A DNA stretch of 64,000 nt from Caldicellulosiruptor diazotrophicus. Its GTDB lineage: Bacteria > Bacillota > Thermoanaerobacteria > Caldicellulosiruptorales > Caldicellulosiruptoraceae. A model generated the notes under the pieces. The model was not told the origin of the DNA and ran no database searches. It saw only the letters and a list, made by a program, of their open reading frames with translations. This document shows, piece by piece, positions 20,310 through 28,883 of the stretch (position 1 is the first letter of the stretch; each line of letters starts with the position of its first letter). A program made the position numbers and the translations under genes. The stretch lies in the NCBI RefSeq assembly GCF_017347585.1, contig NZ_AP024480.1, forward strand, positions 890,001 through 954,000, written 5' to 3'.

Positions 20310-20897
20310 ATGAGAAAGTTTTTAAAAATTTCACTTTACACTTTGGCTACTGTTATTTTGATATTTGCAGTTACTGAAGCATCAATAATTTTTTTTGGCA
20401 TTTCTGCAAAGCCTAAAAAATCAGACTGTATAATTGTTTTGGGCTGTGCAGTTTATGGTGATTTTCCAAGTCCGTTTTTTCGAGAAAGGCTTGACAGAGC
20501 TTTTGAGCTTTATAAAAAAGGTTATGCAAGATACATAATTGTCTGTGGTGCAAAAGGGCCGGGTGAAAACATTTCTGAAGCTGAGGCAGGCAAGAGGTAT
20601 CTTGTGGAAAGGGGAGTTTTGTCTGATTTTGTTTTGAAGGAAGATAAATCTTTTTCCACATATGAAAATCTTCTCCATGCAAAAAGAATTATGAATAAAA
20701 ATGGTTTTAAAAGTGCTGTAATTGTTTCAAACATGTTTCACTTAGAAAGAGCATGTTTGGTTGCCAGAAAACTAAAAATAAATGCTTCTTTTTCGGGTGT
20801 ATACGTAGAGCAATATTTGCATGAAGAATACTATGGTTTTGTGCGCGAAAGTGTAGCTGTGTTGTATGAGATTCTCAAAACTCTTATATCTTTCTGA
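20310..20897 (+). CDS. DUF218 / YdcF-SanA family membrane-anchored protein
   Basis: A 195-residue protein with one N-terminal membrane helix (about residues 6-30), then a globular DUF218 domain. Characteristic stretches are IIVLGCAVYGDFPSPFFRERLDRAFELYKKG, IIVCGAKGPGENISEAEAGKRYL in pieces, the KEDKSFSTYENL stretch and VIVSNMFHLERACLVARK. Family members (SanA, ElyC, YdcF) are linked to envelope integrity and may bind nucleotide or lipid-linked sugars; no reaction is established. The ATG follows a GGGGAG ribosome-binding site. Its partner genes are unknown. Confidence 0.85.
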   Translation: MRKFLKISLYTLATVILIFAVTEASIIFFGISAKPKKSDCIIVLGCAVYGDFPSPFFRERLDRAFELYKKGYARYIIVCGAKGPGENISEAEAGKRYLVERGVLSDFVLKEDKSFSTYENLLHAKRIMNKNGFKSAVIVSNMFHLERACLVARKLKINASFSGVYVEQYLHEEYYGFVRESVAVLYEILKTLISF

Positions 20898-20918
20898 TTT
20901 TTTCCGCCCAAATACCTA

Positions 20919-20947
20919 TTGACAACATCAAGATAAGGTATTATAAT
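20919..20947 (+). promoter_or_regulatory. Consensus sigma-A promoter of tRNA-Gly
   Basis: TTGACA (20919-20924) and TATAAT (20942-20947) with a 17-nt spacer, a perfect vegetative consensus. The tRNA begins 27 nt after the -10 box. Confidence 0.92.
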
Positions 20948-20973
20948 ATTCAATGTGCAAAGAGGAAAAACGA

Positions 20974-21047
20974 GCGGGTGTAGTTCAATGGTAGAACACC
21001 AGCCTTCCAAGCTGGCAGCGTGGGTTCGATTCCCATCACCCGCTCCA
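20974..21047 (+). tRNA. tRNA-Gly (anticodon TCC)
   Basis: A 74-nt cloverleaf: acceptor GCGGGTG / CACCCGC, D arm with TTCAATGGTAGAA, anticodon stem CCAGC / GCTGG with loop CTTCCAA (anticodon TCC), T arm with GGTTCGATTCC, discriminator T and encoded CCA. It has its own consensus promoter and terminator, so it is a monocistronic unit. Confidence 0.97.
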
Positions 21048-21059
21048 AAATGAATATAA

Positions 21060-21096
21060 CACCCTCAACGGCAAAAATGCTGTTGAGGGTTTTTGT
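21060..21096 (+). terminator. Terminator of tRNA-Gly
   Basis: ACCCTCAAC (21061-21069) pairs with GTTGAGGGT (21082-21090), extended by inner GC pairs, followed by TTTTG. It closes the tRNA-Gly unit before the spoIIA promoter. Confidence 0.9.
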
Positions 21097-21149
21097 TTGT
21101 CACTTAAAAACAAAATATTCTATTTCGACAAAATATTACATAAAATACT

Positions 21150-21176
21150 GAAGGGTTTTTTAGGGTAATATAGAAT
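21150..21176 (+). promoter_or_regulatory. Putative sigma-H promoter of the spoIIA operon
   Basis: GAAGGGTTT (21150-21158) is followed after 14 nt by GAAT (21173-21176), within ATAGAATTA. This fits the sigma-H pattern RnAGGAwWW and RnnGAATww at the expected distance. The spoIIA operon of B. subtilis is transcribed by sigma-H at the onset of sporulation, so position and sequence agree. A binding site for Spo0A was not identified with confidence. Confidence 0.6.
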
Positions 21177-21215
21177 TAGAAATAATATAACTTTCAAGTT
21201 GAGGTGCCAGAAAAA

Positions 21216-21545
21216 ATGGATTTTGAAGCAATTGTTATAGAGGGGATACTAATTTTAAAGATAAAAGGTGAGCTTGACCAATACAACGCAGATAAATACA
21301 GGCTCAGATTTGATATGAAAATTGTAAGTCCAGAAGTCCAAAAGGTTGTCATAGATATATCAGAGCTTTCATTTATGGACTCATCAGGTGTTGGCTTTCT
21401 GGTAGGAAGGTTCAAAACAGCAAAGGCATTTGCGAAGGATTTGGTTCTTGTTTGCAACTCTAATTATATAAACAAACTTCTTTCGACTTGTGGAATAGAA
21501 AAGCTAATAAAAAAATATAAAACTATTGAAGAAGCATTAAGTTAA
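21216..21545 (+). CDS. spoIIAA: Anti-anti-sigma factor SpoIIAA
   Basis: A STAS-domain protein of 109 residues that frees sigma-F by binding SpoIIAB. The phosphorylatable serine lies in [15 protein letters not shown], the family's key motif. The early strands [16 protein letters not shown] also match. The ATG at 21216 is preferred because GAGGTG (21201-21206) lies 9 nt before it; the GTG at 21204 is part of that ribosome-binding site. It is the first gene of the spoIIAA-spoIIAB-sigF operon. Confidence 0.93.
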   Translation: MDFEAIVIEGILILKIKGELDQYNADKYRLRFDMKIVSPEVQKVVIDISELSFMDSSGVGFLVGRFKTAKAFAKDLVLVCNSNYINKLLSTCGIEKLIKKYKTIEEALS

Positions 21546-21580
21546 TTCTGATTGAATCGAAAGGATGTGAATTTTCAAAA

Positions 21581-22033
21581 ATGAAGGTTTTAAATTATAT
21601 GGAACTTAAGATTCCATCAAAAGCCCAAAACGAAGCATTTGCAAGAGTTGCTGTTGCTGCGTTTGTTGCTCAGCTTGACCCAACAATGGACGAAATAACG
21701 GAGATTAAAACTGCTGTCTCTGAAGCTGTAACAAATTCAATAATTCATGCATACGAGGATAAAATTGGGGAAATAATAATAAAAGGAAAGATTTATGAAA
21801 ATTATATTGTAGAGATTGAAGTAATTGACTTTGGTAAAGGCATTGAAGATGTTGAGCTTGCACGACAACCACTCTTTACCACAAAGCCTGACCAGGAGCG
21901 CTCTGGTATGGGATTTACAGTGATGGAAACTTTTATGGATAAGCTTGAGGTTTTATCAGAGGTTGGCAAAGGCACATGTGTAAAGATGCTTAAAGCTATC
22001 AAAAAACGAAAGAGCGAGGGTGCAGAAAGTTGA
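21581..22033 (+). CDS. spoIIAB: Anti-sigma-F factor / serine kinase SpoIIAB
   Basis: A 150-residue GHKL-fold kinase that binds sigma-F and phosphorylates SpoIIAA. The N box is [19 protein letters not shown] near residue 46, the ATP-lid boxes are DFGKGI near 88 and [13 protein letters not shown] near 112. The length is normal. It shares the TTGA overlap with sigF, so its stop codon and the TTG start of sigF overlap by four bases. Confidence 0.95.
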   Translation: MKVLNYMELKIPSKAQNEAFARVAVAAFVAQLDPTMDEITEIKTAVSEAVTNSIIHAYEDKIGEIIIKGKIYENYIVEIEVIDFGKGIEDVELARQPLFTTKPDQERSGMGFTVMETFMDKLEVLSEVGKGTCVKMLKAIKKRKSEGAES

Positions 22034-22752
22034 GCAAAGCTTCTCAAGAGGAATTGATAAGTAAGGCTAAAAACGGCGATAAACTTGCACGCCAGCAGCT
22101 GATAGAAAATAATCTTGCTCTTGTGTGGAGTGTTGTAAAAAAGTTTGCTACAAAAGGAGTAGAACTTGAGGATTTATTTCAGATAGGTACAATAGGGCTT
22201 ATTAAAGCTGTTGATAGGTTTGACCCGTCGTTTAATGTCAGGTTTTCAACATATGCTGTTCCTATGATAATTGGTGAGATAAAAAGATATCTGCGCGATG
22301 ATGGCAAGATAAAGGTTTCTCGTAAGATAAAAGAAAATCAGAGTAGGATAAAAAGAATAAGAAACCAATTTATATCAGACCATGGTAGAGAACCAACAAT
22401 TTCAGAAATTTCAAATCTCACAGGACTTTCAAACGATGAGATTTTGCTTTGTATGGATGCCTCATCTGAGGTTGCATCGCTAAGTGAAGTTATAAATCAG
22501 GAAGAGGGAAAACCTATCACGCTGATGGACATAGCATCTGATGAAGAAGATTATTCGACAAAACTTTTGGATTTGATGGCACTAAAAGAAGGGCTTAAAA
22601 AATTAAAAGGACGGGAACGCTACATAATATTTATGCGCTACTTTAAAAACAAAACACAATCTGAAATTGCAAAACAGCTCAATATCTCCCAGGTGCATGT
22701 ATCAAGGATTGAAAAAAGAGCTTTAGAGAGGATAAAGAGGGAGTTTGTTTGA
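22030..22752 (+). CDS. sigF: Sporulation sigma factor F
   Basis: A 240-residue group 3 sigma factor with region 2 ([35 protein letters not shown], near residues 48-82, given here only in outline), region 3 and region 4 ([22 protein letters not shown] near the end). It begins with TTG overlapping the spoIIAB stop. In sporulating relatives it directs forespore genes. All three genes of the module are intact here. Confidence 0.95.
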   Translation: MSKASQEELISKAKNGDKLARQQLIENNLALVWSVVKKFATKGVELEDLFQIGTIGLIKAVDRFDPSFNVRFSTYAVPMIIGEIKRYLRDDGKIKVSRKIKENQSRIKRIRNQFISDHGREPTISEISNLTGLSNDEILLCMDASSEVASLSEVINQEEGKPITLMDIASDEEDYSTKLLDLMALKEGLKKLKGRERYIIFMRYFKNKTQSEIAKQLNISQVHVSRIEKRALERIKREFV

Positions 22753-22790
22753 CACGCTGTGACTTGGGAAGCGTGTCTTTTATTTTTATA
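22751..22790 (+). terminator. Terminator after sigF
   Basis: GACACGCT (22751-22758) pairs with AGCGTGTC (22770-22777), followed by TTTTATTTTT. The stem begins inside the sigF stop codon. Confidence 0.9.
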
Positions 22791-22856
22791 TAGAAATTTT
22801 TTCCCTTTTATGATTTAATATAAGTAAAATTACCTGTTTAATATTTAAAAATTCCA

Positions 22857-23573
22857 ATGGAAAAACTAATTGAATTTTTCTTTCCATCGAGATGTGCGTT
22901 TTGCGGCAGACTTGGCGAAAGCCCGTGCGATGATTGCAAGAAAAATATAAGGTTTATTTCAGGCAATACGTGTCAAAAATGCGGAATACCTATTGGCGAT
23001 ACTGCTTTGCCATATTGTGCTTCTTGCTTGAGAGAAGACTTTGCATTTGAAAAAGTTTTTCCAGTATTCTATTATGAAGGGGTAGTTCGAAGAGGCGTTC
23101 ATCTTTTCAAGTACAGAGGTTTTTATCAAAATGCAATAACCTTCTCAAGGCTTATGGCTAAAAAGATTCTTGAAGCAGATATAGATGCTAATATAATAAC
23201 CTTTGTTCCAACAAGCTATGAAAGGTATTTGCTAAGGGGTTTTAACCATTCCTCTTTGCTTGCAAAAAATATTGGGAAGATACTTAAAATTCCCACGGTT
23301 GACCTTCTTGCAAGAGTAGGTTTTACAAAACCTTTTTATAATCTCTCACGACAAGAAAGGCAAAGAGAGATAAAGGGTAAAATTAAGCTTAAAAAAGGGT
23401 ATGAAAATATTATAAAAGGCAAAAAGGTCATTCTTGTTGACGACATCTTCACAACAGGTGCAACGGCAAATGAGTGTTCAAAAGTTATACTTGAAAATGG
23501 GGCAAAATGTGTTTTTGTCTCTGTTCTTGCGATAACAAAGCTTGCACGGGAAAGTTCCAATTTAAAATTTTAA
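22857..23573 (+). CDS. comF: ComF family phosphoribosyltransferase-like protein
   Basis: A 238-residue protein: an N-terminal zinc-ribbon region with CAFCGRLGESPCDDC and CQKCGIPIGD...YCASC, then a type I phosphoribosyltransferase domain with the PRPP loop VILVDDIFTTGAT near residue 195. ComFC-type proteins take part in DNA uptake during transformation; the helicase partner ComFA is not adjacent. In many Firmicutes comF lies directly before the flgM operon, as here. Its end overlaps nothing, and yvyF follows after 17 nt. Confidence 0.9.
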   Translation: MEKLIEFFFPSRCAFCGRLGESPCDDCKKNIRFISGNTCQKCGIPIGDTALPYCASCLREDFAFEKVFPVFYYEGVVRRGVHLFKYRGFYQNAITFSRLMAKKILEADIDANIITFVPTSYERYLLRGFNHSSLLAKNIGKILKIPTVDLLARVGFTKPFYNLSRQERQREIKGKIKLKKGYENIIKGKKVILVDDIFTTGATANECSKVILENGAKCVFVSVLAITKLARESSNLKF

Positions 23574-23590
23574 AAGGGGGTTTTAAAGAC

Positions 23591-24031
23591 ATGGATGTCA
23601 GAAACTGTCGAAGATGCGGGAAAATTTATCTTTATGACGGAAGTCCTATTTGTCCTCAGTGTAGAAAAGAGGAAGAAGAGGATTTCAAAAAAGTGAAAGA
23701 GTATCTTTATGACCATCCTGGTGCGACATTACCAGAAGTATCAAACGCAACAGGTGTGTCACCTGAAAAGATTTTGAGGTTTTTAAAGGAAGAAAGGCTT
23801 GAAATTGTTGGTGAGAGCAATATCATTTTAGAGTGTGAAAGATGTGGAAAGGCAATTAAAACAGGAAGACTTTGTGATGAGTGCAAAAAAGAGGTTGGAA
23901 CAAGATTTTTGAGTTATCTTGACGACAAAAAACTTCAAGAGACTAAAAAGAAAAATGAGGAGTTTGCTAAAAGAAAGGAAGCGGGGTACAGGTATCTTTC
24001 GAAGGATTTAAAGGAAGACGAGAATAAGTAA
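23591..24031 (+). CDS. yvyF: Flagellar-region protein YvyF
   Basis: A 146-residue protein with two short zinc-ribbon-like pairs (CRRCGKIYLYDGSPICPQC at the start and CERCGKAIKTGRLCDEC near 84) flanking a winged-helix-like stretch (LPEVSNATGVSPEKILRFLKEERL). This matches the YvyF family found before flgM in Bacillus and clostridia. The ATG at 23591 has AAGGGGG upstream. A role in flagellar gene regulation is likely from context, and the mechanism is unknown. Confidence 0.85.
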   Translation: MDVRNCRRCGKIYLYDGSPICPQCRKEEEEDFKKVKEYLYDHPGATLPEVSNATGVSPEKILRFLKEERLEIVGESNIILECERCGKAIKTGRLCDECKKEVGTRFLSYLDDKKLQETKKKNEEFAKRKEAGYRYLSKDLKEDENK

Positions 24032-24040
24032 AAAATTAAT

Positions 24041-24068
24041 TAAACTTTTTTGAATTTTCTCACGATAA
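24041..24068 (+). promoter_or_regulatory. Putative sigma-D promoter of the flgM operon
   Basis: TAAA (24041-24044), a 16-nt spacer, and CACGATAA (24061-24068) resemble the flagellar sigma consensus TAAA-N15/16-GCCGATAA with two mismatches in the -10. It lies about 50 nt before flgM, with the same spacing as the promoters of flagellin and flaG in this window. Confidence 0.65.
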
Positions 24069-24117
24069 TAACTGTAGGAGAAGCTTCGAAAGTTAAACTT
24101 GAGGTAGGGATGTAAGA

Positions 24118-24402
24118 ATGAGGATAGAAGACAGGATAAGAATATTCCAAATCTATACTCAAACAGCAAAGGTTACAAGAGTTGAAAAGAAACAGGAAGT
24201 TACTTCTACTGATAAGGTTGAAATATCAAGTGAGGCAAGAGATTTTCAGGCAGTTTTGAATGCTATAAAGCTCACACCTGATGTTCGTGAAGAGAAGGTA
24301 GATGAAATAAAAAAGAAGATTGACTCTGGCACATACAATGTATCTGGCAGGGATGTTGTTGAAAAGCTGATAAGAGAATACAAAGCTTCAAGAAAAGAAT
24401 GA
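24118..24402 (+). CDS. flgM: Anti-sigma-28 factor FlgM
   Basis: A 94-residue protein that holds the flagellar sigma factor until the hook is complete and is then exported. The family motif is in the middle and C-terminal half: DKVEISSEARDFQAVLNAIK and VREEKVDEIKKKIDSGTYNVSGRDVVEKLI, the latter being the sigma-binding region. The disordered N-terminus is typical. It leads the flgM-flgN-flgK-flgL operon. Confidence 0.93.
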   Translation: MRIEDRIRIFQIYTQTAKVTRVEKKQEVTSTDKVEISSEARDFQAVLNAIKLTPDVREEKVDEIKKKIDSGTYNVSGRDVVEKLIREYKASRKE

Positions 24403-24409
24403 GTAAATT

Positions 24410-24445
24410 TTGGCTGCTTTTAGATTAATAGCAGCCTTAATGTTT
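24410..24445 (+). terminator. Stem-loop after flgM, possible weak terminator
   Basis: GGCTGCT (24412-24418) pairs with AGCAGCC (24430-24436); the T tract that follows is interrupted (TTAATGTTTATTTT). It may attenuate transcription or stabilise the flgM message. Confidence 0.5.
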
Positions 24446-24492
24446 ATTTTGAAAGTATAAATATAAATAAGTTTTAGAAAGGAAGCAATAAA

Positions 24493-24978
24493 ATGAATTA
24501 TATAGAGGGAATAATCAAGCTTTTAGAAGAAGAGTATAAAGTATTTGAGAGGATTTTGAACCTCAGCAATGAAAAAACAAAATACATTGTGGAAAACAAT
24601 CTCTCAGGACTTATTAACGTTTCAAGTCAAGAGAGAAAAGAGTCAGAAATAATCGACAAACTTGAAAGTGAAAGACAAGAAATCTTGAATGCTTTGTCAA
24701 AAGAAAAAAATATTGCTATTACCAATCTAAATGATCTTGTGTGTATTGCCACACCTGATGAATGGCAAAGGATAAATGATTTGAGAGTAAAACTTGGTGA
24801 AATTATTTTTAAACTTAAAAAAGCAAATGACCTCAACGCTTCATTAGTTTCAAGTGCGCTTGAGTATATAGATTTTATGACAAACATAATTTCATCGCAT
24901 TTTTCGGACAACACTACATATCAAAAGGATGGACAGACTGGGGCACAAAAGAAAAACCTTTTTGATGTTAAGCTGTAA
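24493..24978 (+). CDS. flgN: Flagellar export chaperone FlgN
   Basis: A 161-residue, largely helical protein with long heptad-like stretches (about residues 1-60 and 85-140), as in FlgN, the chaperone of hook-associated proteins FlgK and FlgL. The family is recognised mainly by length, helical pattern and its position directly before flgK. It has a good AAAGGAAG ribosome-binding site. Confidence 0.85.
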   Translation: MNYIEGIIKLLEEEYKVFERILNLSNEKTKYIVENNLSGLINVSSQERKESEIIDKLESERQEILNALSKEKNIAITNLNDLVCIATPDEWQRINDLRVKLGEIIFKLKKANDLNASLVSSALEYIDFMTNIISSHFSDNTTYQKDGQTGAQKKNLFDVKL

Positions 24979-24997
24979 AAAAAGGGGTTGAAATGGA

Positions 24998-26575
24998 ATG
25001 TCGTTTTACGGGCTTGAGATTGCAAGAACAGGTATATTTGTCAACAGAAAAGGGTTAGAGGTGACATCGCACAACGTTGCTAATGCTTCAACGCCAGGGT
25101 ATACAAGGCAGGTTTTAAATGTAAAGTCTAATCCGCCATCCAGTAAGGTTGGTTTTTACAGCCCAAAATTTCAAGTTGGCATGGGTGCTGATGTGCAAAG
25201 CCTTGAACAGATACGAGATATGTTTTTGGATGTTCAATATAGAAACGAATATTCACGCCAGGGAGAGTATGAAATAAAAGCTGATAATCTTAATTTTATA
25301 GAGTCTATTTTCAATGAACCCAGCGATACTGGACTTTCTTCTGTCATAGACCAATTTTTTTCAAGTTTGCAAGAGCTTTCAAAAAATCCAGAGAGTTTAA
25401 CAGTTCGTGCGCTTGTTCGCCAGAGAGCTCAAGCTTTAACTGATGCAATACATAAGATGTACAAACAGCTTGAAGATTTGCAAAGCGAGCTAAATGACCA
25501 GGTATATGATAAAATTTTAGAAATAAACAGCATAGCATCACAGATTGCAGATTTGAACCAACAGATATTCATTTTAGAGCTTCGAGGCGAAAAGGCAAAT
25601 GACCTTCGCGATCAGAGAAATCTTCTTGTTGACAAGCTTTCAAAGATTATTGATACAACTGCTTATGAAGATAAAGATGGCAGGTTCATTGTGCAGATAG
25701 CTGGAGGAGAGATCCTTGTAAATCACTTTACAGTCTATGAGCTTGAGACAGACAAATCAAAAATTATGAGAAAAAGTGGGTTTGACTCAAATGGTCTGCC
25801 AACAGGATTTAACTCTGACGACCCGCTATCACAGCAAAATCTTTACGATGTTCCAGGGCTTTTTGTTGTTATGTGGAAAGACACTGGGCAGGTTTTGAAT
25901 ATAAAGTCAGGTGAGTTAAAAGGACTTTTGGATATGAGAGATGGCGTCGGTGGGCTGAATGAAGATATAGTTGTAAATGGTCAACCAGTTGATGTTCCAA
26001 ATAAAAATTCTTTTACAGGTATTCCTTATTATTTGAACAGACTTAATGAATTTGCACAAAAGCTTATTGAAAAATTCAATGAACTTCACACACAGGGCTG
26101 GTCACTAAACGGACAAAATACAGGTATAAACTTTTTCGAACCACCTGTTGGCCAGACATTTTTCTATGCAAGGTATATAAAAGTCTCTGATGCTATTATG
26201 AATGACCTTAATAACATTGCAACTACCTATGATGTAAATAATCTTCCAGGGGGAAATGACCTTGTTGTTGATATGTTGAAGCTAAGAAATGACACTTCAA
26301 TTTTCAAAGAAGGAAAGTTTGAAGATTTTCTAAAATCTTTAATTTCAAACCTTGGAGTTGACTCTCAAGGTGCAAAAAACTTTGCAGAAAACCAGAAAGT
26401 TATGGTTACCCAGCTTGACAACAGACGCCAGGCAGTTTCAGGTGTTTCTATAGATGAAGAGATGACAAATTTAATTAAGTACCAGCATGGATTTCAGGCA
26501 TCTGCCAGGATGATAAATGCATTTGATGAGATGTTGGATGTAATAGTAAATCGCCTTGGTCTTGTTGGAAGATAG
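24998..26575 (+). CDS. flgK: Flagellar hook-associated protein 1
   Basis: A 525-residue structural protein at the hook-filament junction. The N-terminal rod-like motif GLEIARTGIFVNRKGLEVTSHNVANASTPGYTRQ (given in outline) and the C-terminal NLIKYQHGFQASARMINAFD motif, both of the axial protein family, are intact. The length is typical. It follows flgN after 19 nt and precedes flgL. Confidence 0.96.
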   Translation: MSFYGLEIARTGIFVNRKGLEVTSHNVANASTPGYTRQVLNVKSNPPSSKVGFYSPKFQVGMGADVQSLEQIRDMFLDVQYRNEYSRQGEYEIKADNLNFIESIFNEPSDTGLSSVIDQFFSSLQELSKNPESLTVRALVRQRAQALTDAIHKMYKQLEDLQSELNDQVYDKILEINSIASQIADLNQQIFILELRGEKANDLRDQRNLLVDKLSKIIDTTAYEDKDGRFIVQIAGGEILVNHFTVYELETDKSKIMRKSGFDSNGLPTGFNSDDPLSQQNLYDVPGLFVVMWKDTGQVLNIKSGELKGLLDMRDGVGGLNEDIVVNGQPVDVPNKNSFTGIPYYLNRLNEFAQKLIEKFNELHTQGWSLNGQNTGINFFEPPVGQTFFYARYIKVSDAIMNDLNNIATTYDVNNLPGGNDLVVDMLKLRNDTSIFKEGKFEDFLKSLISNLGVDSQGAKNFAENQKVMVTQLDNRRQAVSGVSIDEEMTNLIKYQHGFQASARMINAFDEMLDVIVNRLGLVGR

Positions 26576-26617
26576 CAGGCTTTTTACAAAATGAGAAGTT
26601 TGAGAGGTGAAGCTTTC

Positions 26618-27565
26618 GTGAGAATTACAAACAATATGATGGTCAACAACTTTTTAATAAATCTAAACAAGAATCTTAGCAAGTTAGATGACATACAATA
26701 TAAAATGGCAACAGGCAAGAAAATTCGCTATCCATCAGATGACCCTGTAGTTACTGCAAGGTCATTGAGACTGCGAACTGATGTATCAGAAATAGAACAG
26801 CTTCAAAAAAATGTGGATGATGCAACATCGTGGGTTGACACAACAGAAAGTGCTCTTGCGGATATCAATGAAAGCCTTCAGAGAGTTAGAGAACTTGCTG
26901 TGCGCGGTGCAAACGGAACAAACACAAAAGAGGATATGGCTCAGATTGCAAAAGAGGTTGCTCAGATAAAACAGCATATAATTCAGGTTGGAAATACAAA
27001 CTATGCAGGAAGGTATATCTTCTCTGGTTTTAAAACAGACACAGCACCGATAAATTCTGACGGTTCTTTTTCAGATACAAACGGTTTTGATTCAACAGGA
27101 GGGTATCCTGTTGATTTGTCGACTGGTAAAAATATTATTCAGTTTGAGCTTATGAAAACAAACTATATTGGTGTCAATAAATCAGCAAATCAGGTTTTTT
27201 ACATTCAGGGCGAAACTAATGAAAATAAAGGTAATCTCTTCAAGGTTTTGGATAATATTATAAATGCGCTTGAAAGTGGGGATGCAACTGCGGTAAACTC
27301 TCTTTTGAGCGATATTGACAGACACATAGACAACGTTGTTGCACAGCGTGGTGATGTTGGGGCGCTTCAGAACAGACTTGAGCTTATTAAAAATAGGCTC
27401 AGTGACGACAATGTGAACTTTACTACATTGCTATCAAACAACGAGGATGTTGACATGGCAGAGATTATAATGCAGCTGAAAACCGCAGAAAATGTTTACA
27501 GGGCAGCACTTCAAACAGGTGCTCAAGTTTTGCCACCAACACTTTTGGATTTTCTAAGATTTTAA
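26618..27565 (+). CDS. flgL: Flagellar hook-associated protein 3
   Basis: A 315-residue flagellin-like junction protein. The N-terminal RITNNMMVNNFLINLNKNL and GKKIRYPSDDPVVTARSLRL, and the C-terminal coiled region around ALQNRLELIKNRL, are typical. The GTG at 26618 is taken as start: GAGAGGTGA lies just before it and the protein then begins with the conserved MRITNNM; the ATG at 26591 would add nine unusual residues. Confidence 0.93.
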   Translation: MRITNNMMVNNFLINLNKNLSKLDDIQYKMATGKKIRYPSDDPVVTARSLRLRTDVSEIEQLQKNVDDATSWVDTTESALADINESLQRVRELAVRGANGTNTKEDMAQIAKEVAQIKQHIIQVGNTNYAGRYIFSGFKTDTAPINSDGSFSDTNGFDSTGGYPVDLSTGKNIIQFELMKTNYIGVNKSANQVFYIQGETNENKGNLFKVLDNIINALESGDATAVNSLLSDIDRHIDNVVAQRGDVGALQNRLELIKNRLSDDNVNFTTLLSNNEDVDMAEIIMQLKTAENVYRAALQTGAQVLPPTLLDFLRF

Positions 27566-27602
27566 ATAGCATTTGGTAAAAAAGTTTGAGGAAGTGCTAA
27601 AA

Positions 27603-27980
27603 ATGCAAATAGCAAGGATTCAAATTCACCAGGAGTTTGTAAAGGTAAAACTTTCTCAGGAGCATATAAAAGTTAGAATAAATCAAGACAGGTGCTGGGA
27701 AGAGGTAAACCTTGGTTCAACAGATTATCTTGTGCGAAGCTCTGCACAAAGAGGTTATGAGCAGGTTTTAAGGTATATAGAAAAGACAGCAGAAAATGGC
27801 AACAGACTTGCCAGAATTGAAGATGGTGGTCAGCCTATAATTGACATATGCATAGAAGAAGCATTTCCTGAGTATGACTATAACGTAGATGTCATCCCAA
27901 AAAGCCGCCCGCAAATTTACTTTGAAGGTGGCAAGGTGTATATAGATTTTGAGATGGGCAAGGTTGATGTGAGGGTATGA
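27603..27980 (+). CDS. yviE: DUF6470 family flagellar-region protein, YviE-like
   Basis: A 125-residue protein whose place between flgL and fliW matches yviE of B. subtilis. The N-terminal part alternates short beta-like stretches rich in QI/KV/KL (MQIARIQIHQEFVKVKL), as in the DUF6470 family. The ATG at 27603 has GAGGAA upstream; the TTG at 27573 lacks a site. Function is unknown. Its stop overlaps the HepT-like gene by 4 nt. Confidence 0.78.
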   Translation: MQIARIQIHQEFVKVKLSQEHIKVRINQDRCWEEVNLGSTDYLVRSSAQRGYEQVLRYIEKTAENGNRLARIEDGGQPIIDICIEEAFPEYDYNVDVIPKSRPQIYFEGGKVYIDFEMGKVDVRV

Positions 27981-28396
27981 ACGGAAGAGAGGTTATAATA
28001 GATAAGATAAGCAAAATAATGTTTAGAATGAAAAGAATAGAGAGATTTAAAAGTATTACTTTTGAAGATTTTAAAGATAATAATAATATTCAAGATGTAG
28101 TTGCTTACAATTTGTTTTTGATAGCTCAAAATCTAATAAGCCTGTGCAATCACATAATTGCTGAGAAACAATTTGAAGTGCCTGAGAATTTTGAAGATAT
28201 TCCTGAAATTTTAGCTAACGAGAAGGTTATTTCGGATGCTTCTTCCATCTTTATAAAGAAAATGATTGATTTGAGAAATGCAATTGTTTATGAATATGCC
28301 CAATTAGATTTAAATGTTGTATATGACATCTTGAAGAATGATTTAAATGAGATTAAGAAAGTTCTAAAGGAAATTGTGGATTATTTAAAAATATGA
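27977..28396 (+). CDS. HepT-like (DUF86) protein with degenerate active site
   Basis: A 139-residue all-helical protein of the HepT/DUF86 (HEPN) type. The C-terminal motif that should read R-N-x3-H-x-Y appears as LRNAIVYEYAQLD near residue 101, so tyrosine (TAT) replaces the catalytic histidine; the following tyrosine, the one AMPylated in known HepT toxins, is kept. It overlaps yviE by 4 nt and ends 16 nt before fliW, so it is a member of the flagellar operon. No MntA-type antitoxin is adjacent. It may be an inactive HEPN protein taken over for another task or a harmless relic. Confidence 0.75.
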   Translation: MNGREVIIDKISKIMFRMKRIERFKSITFEDFKDNNNIQDVVAYNLFLIAQNLISLCNHIIAEKQFEVPENFEDIPEILANEKVISDASSIFIKKMIDLRNAIVYEYAQLDLNVVYDILKNDLNEIKKVLKEIVDYLKI

Positions 28397-28412
28397 AAAG
28401 GGAGAATAAAAA

Positions 28413-28871
28413 ATGGTAGTTCAAAAGTCAGTAGTCCAGTCAAGGGTATTTGGAGAGCTTGAAGTAAATGAAGAGAATATAATAACCTTTGAAGAGGGGA
28501 TTCCTGCGTTTGAGAATTTAAAAAAATTTGTAATTGTCAAAGAAGAAGGCAGTCCATTTTTGTGGCTGCAGTCAATCGAAGATAAAGACGTTGCATTTGT
28601 CATCATTAATCCATTTGACATAAAACCTGACTATGAATTTGACATAGGCGAGGAAGTTTTGAAAAAGCTTGAGATAGAATCAGAAAGAGACGTTGCAGTT
28701 TTTTGTATTGTTGTAATTCCAGAAGATGTAAAGCAAACAAGAGTTAATCTCAAAGCTCCAATTATTATAAATGTGAACAAGAGAAAGGGAATGCAGTATC
28801 TTTTAGATGATGAAAGATATCCTCTAAGGTATTACCTTTTCGAAAATTTAAATTCAAACGTGCAGAAATGA
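28413..28871 (+). CDS. fliW: Flagellar assembly factor FliW
   Basis: A 152-residue protein that binds both flagellin and CsrA and so relieves CsrA repression when flagellin is low in the cytoplasm. The conserved FGELEVNEENIITFEEGIPAFE near the start (in outline), PFLWLQSIEDKDVAFVIINPF and the C-terminal NVQK region fit the family. It is directly followed by csrA, 12 nt away. Confidence 0.95.
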   Translation: MVVQKSVVQSRVFGELEVNEENIITFEEGIPAFENLKKFVIVKEEGSPFLWLQSIEDKDVAFVIINPFDIKPDYEFDIGEEVLKKLEIESERDVAVFCIVVIPEDVKQTRVNLKAPIIINVNKRKGMQYLLDDERYPLRYYLFENLNSNVQK

Positions 28872-28883
28872 GGTATATAAAAG

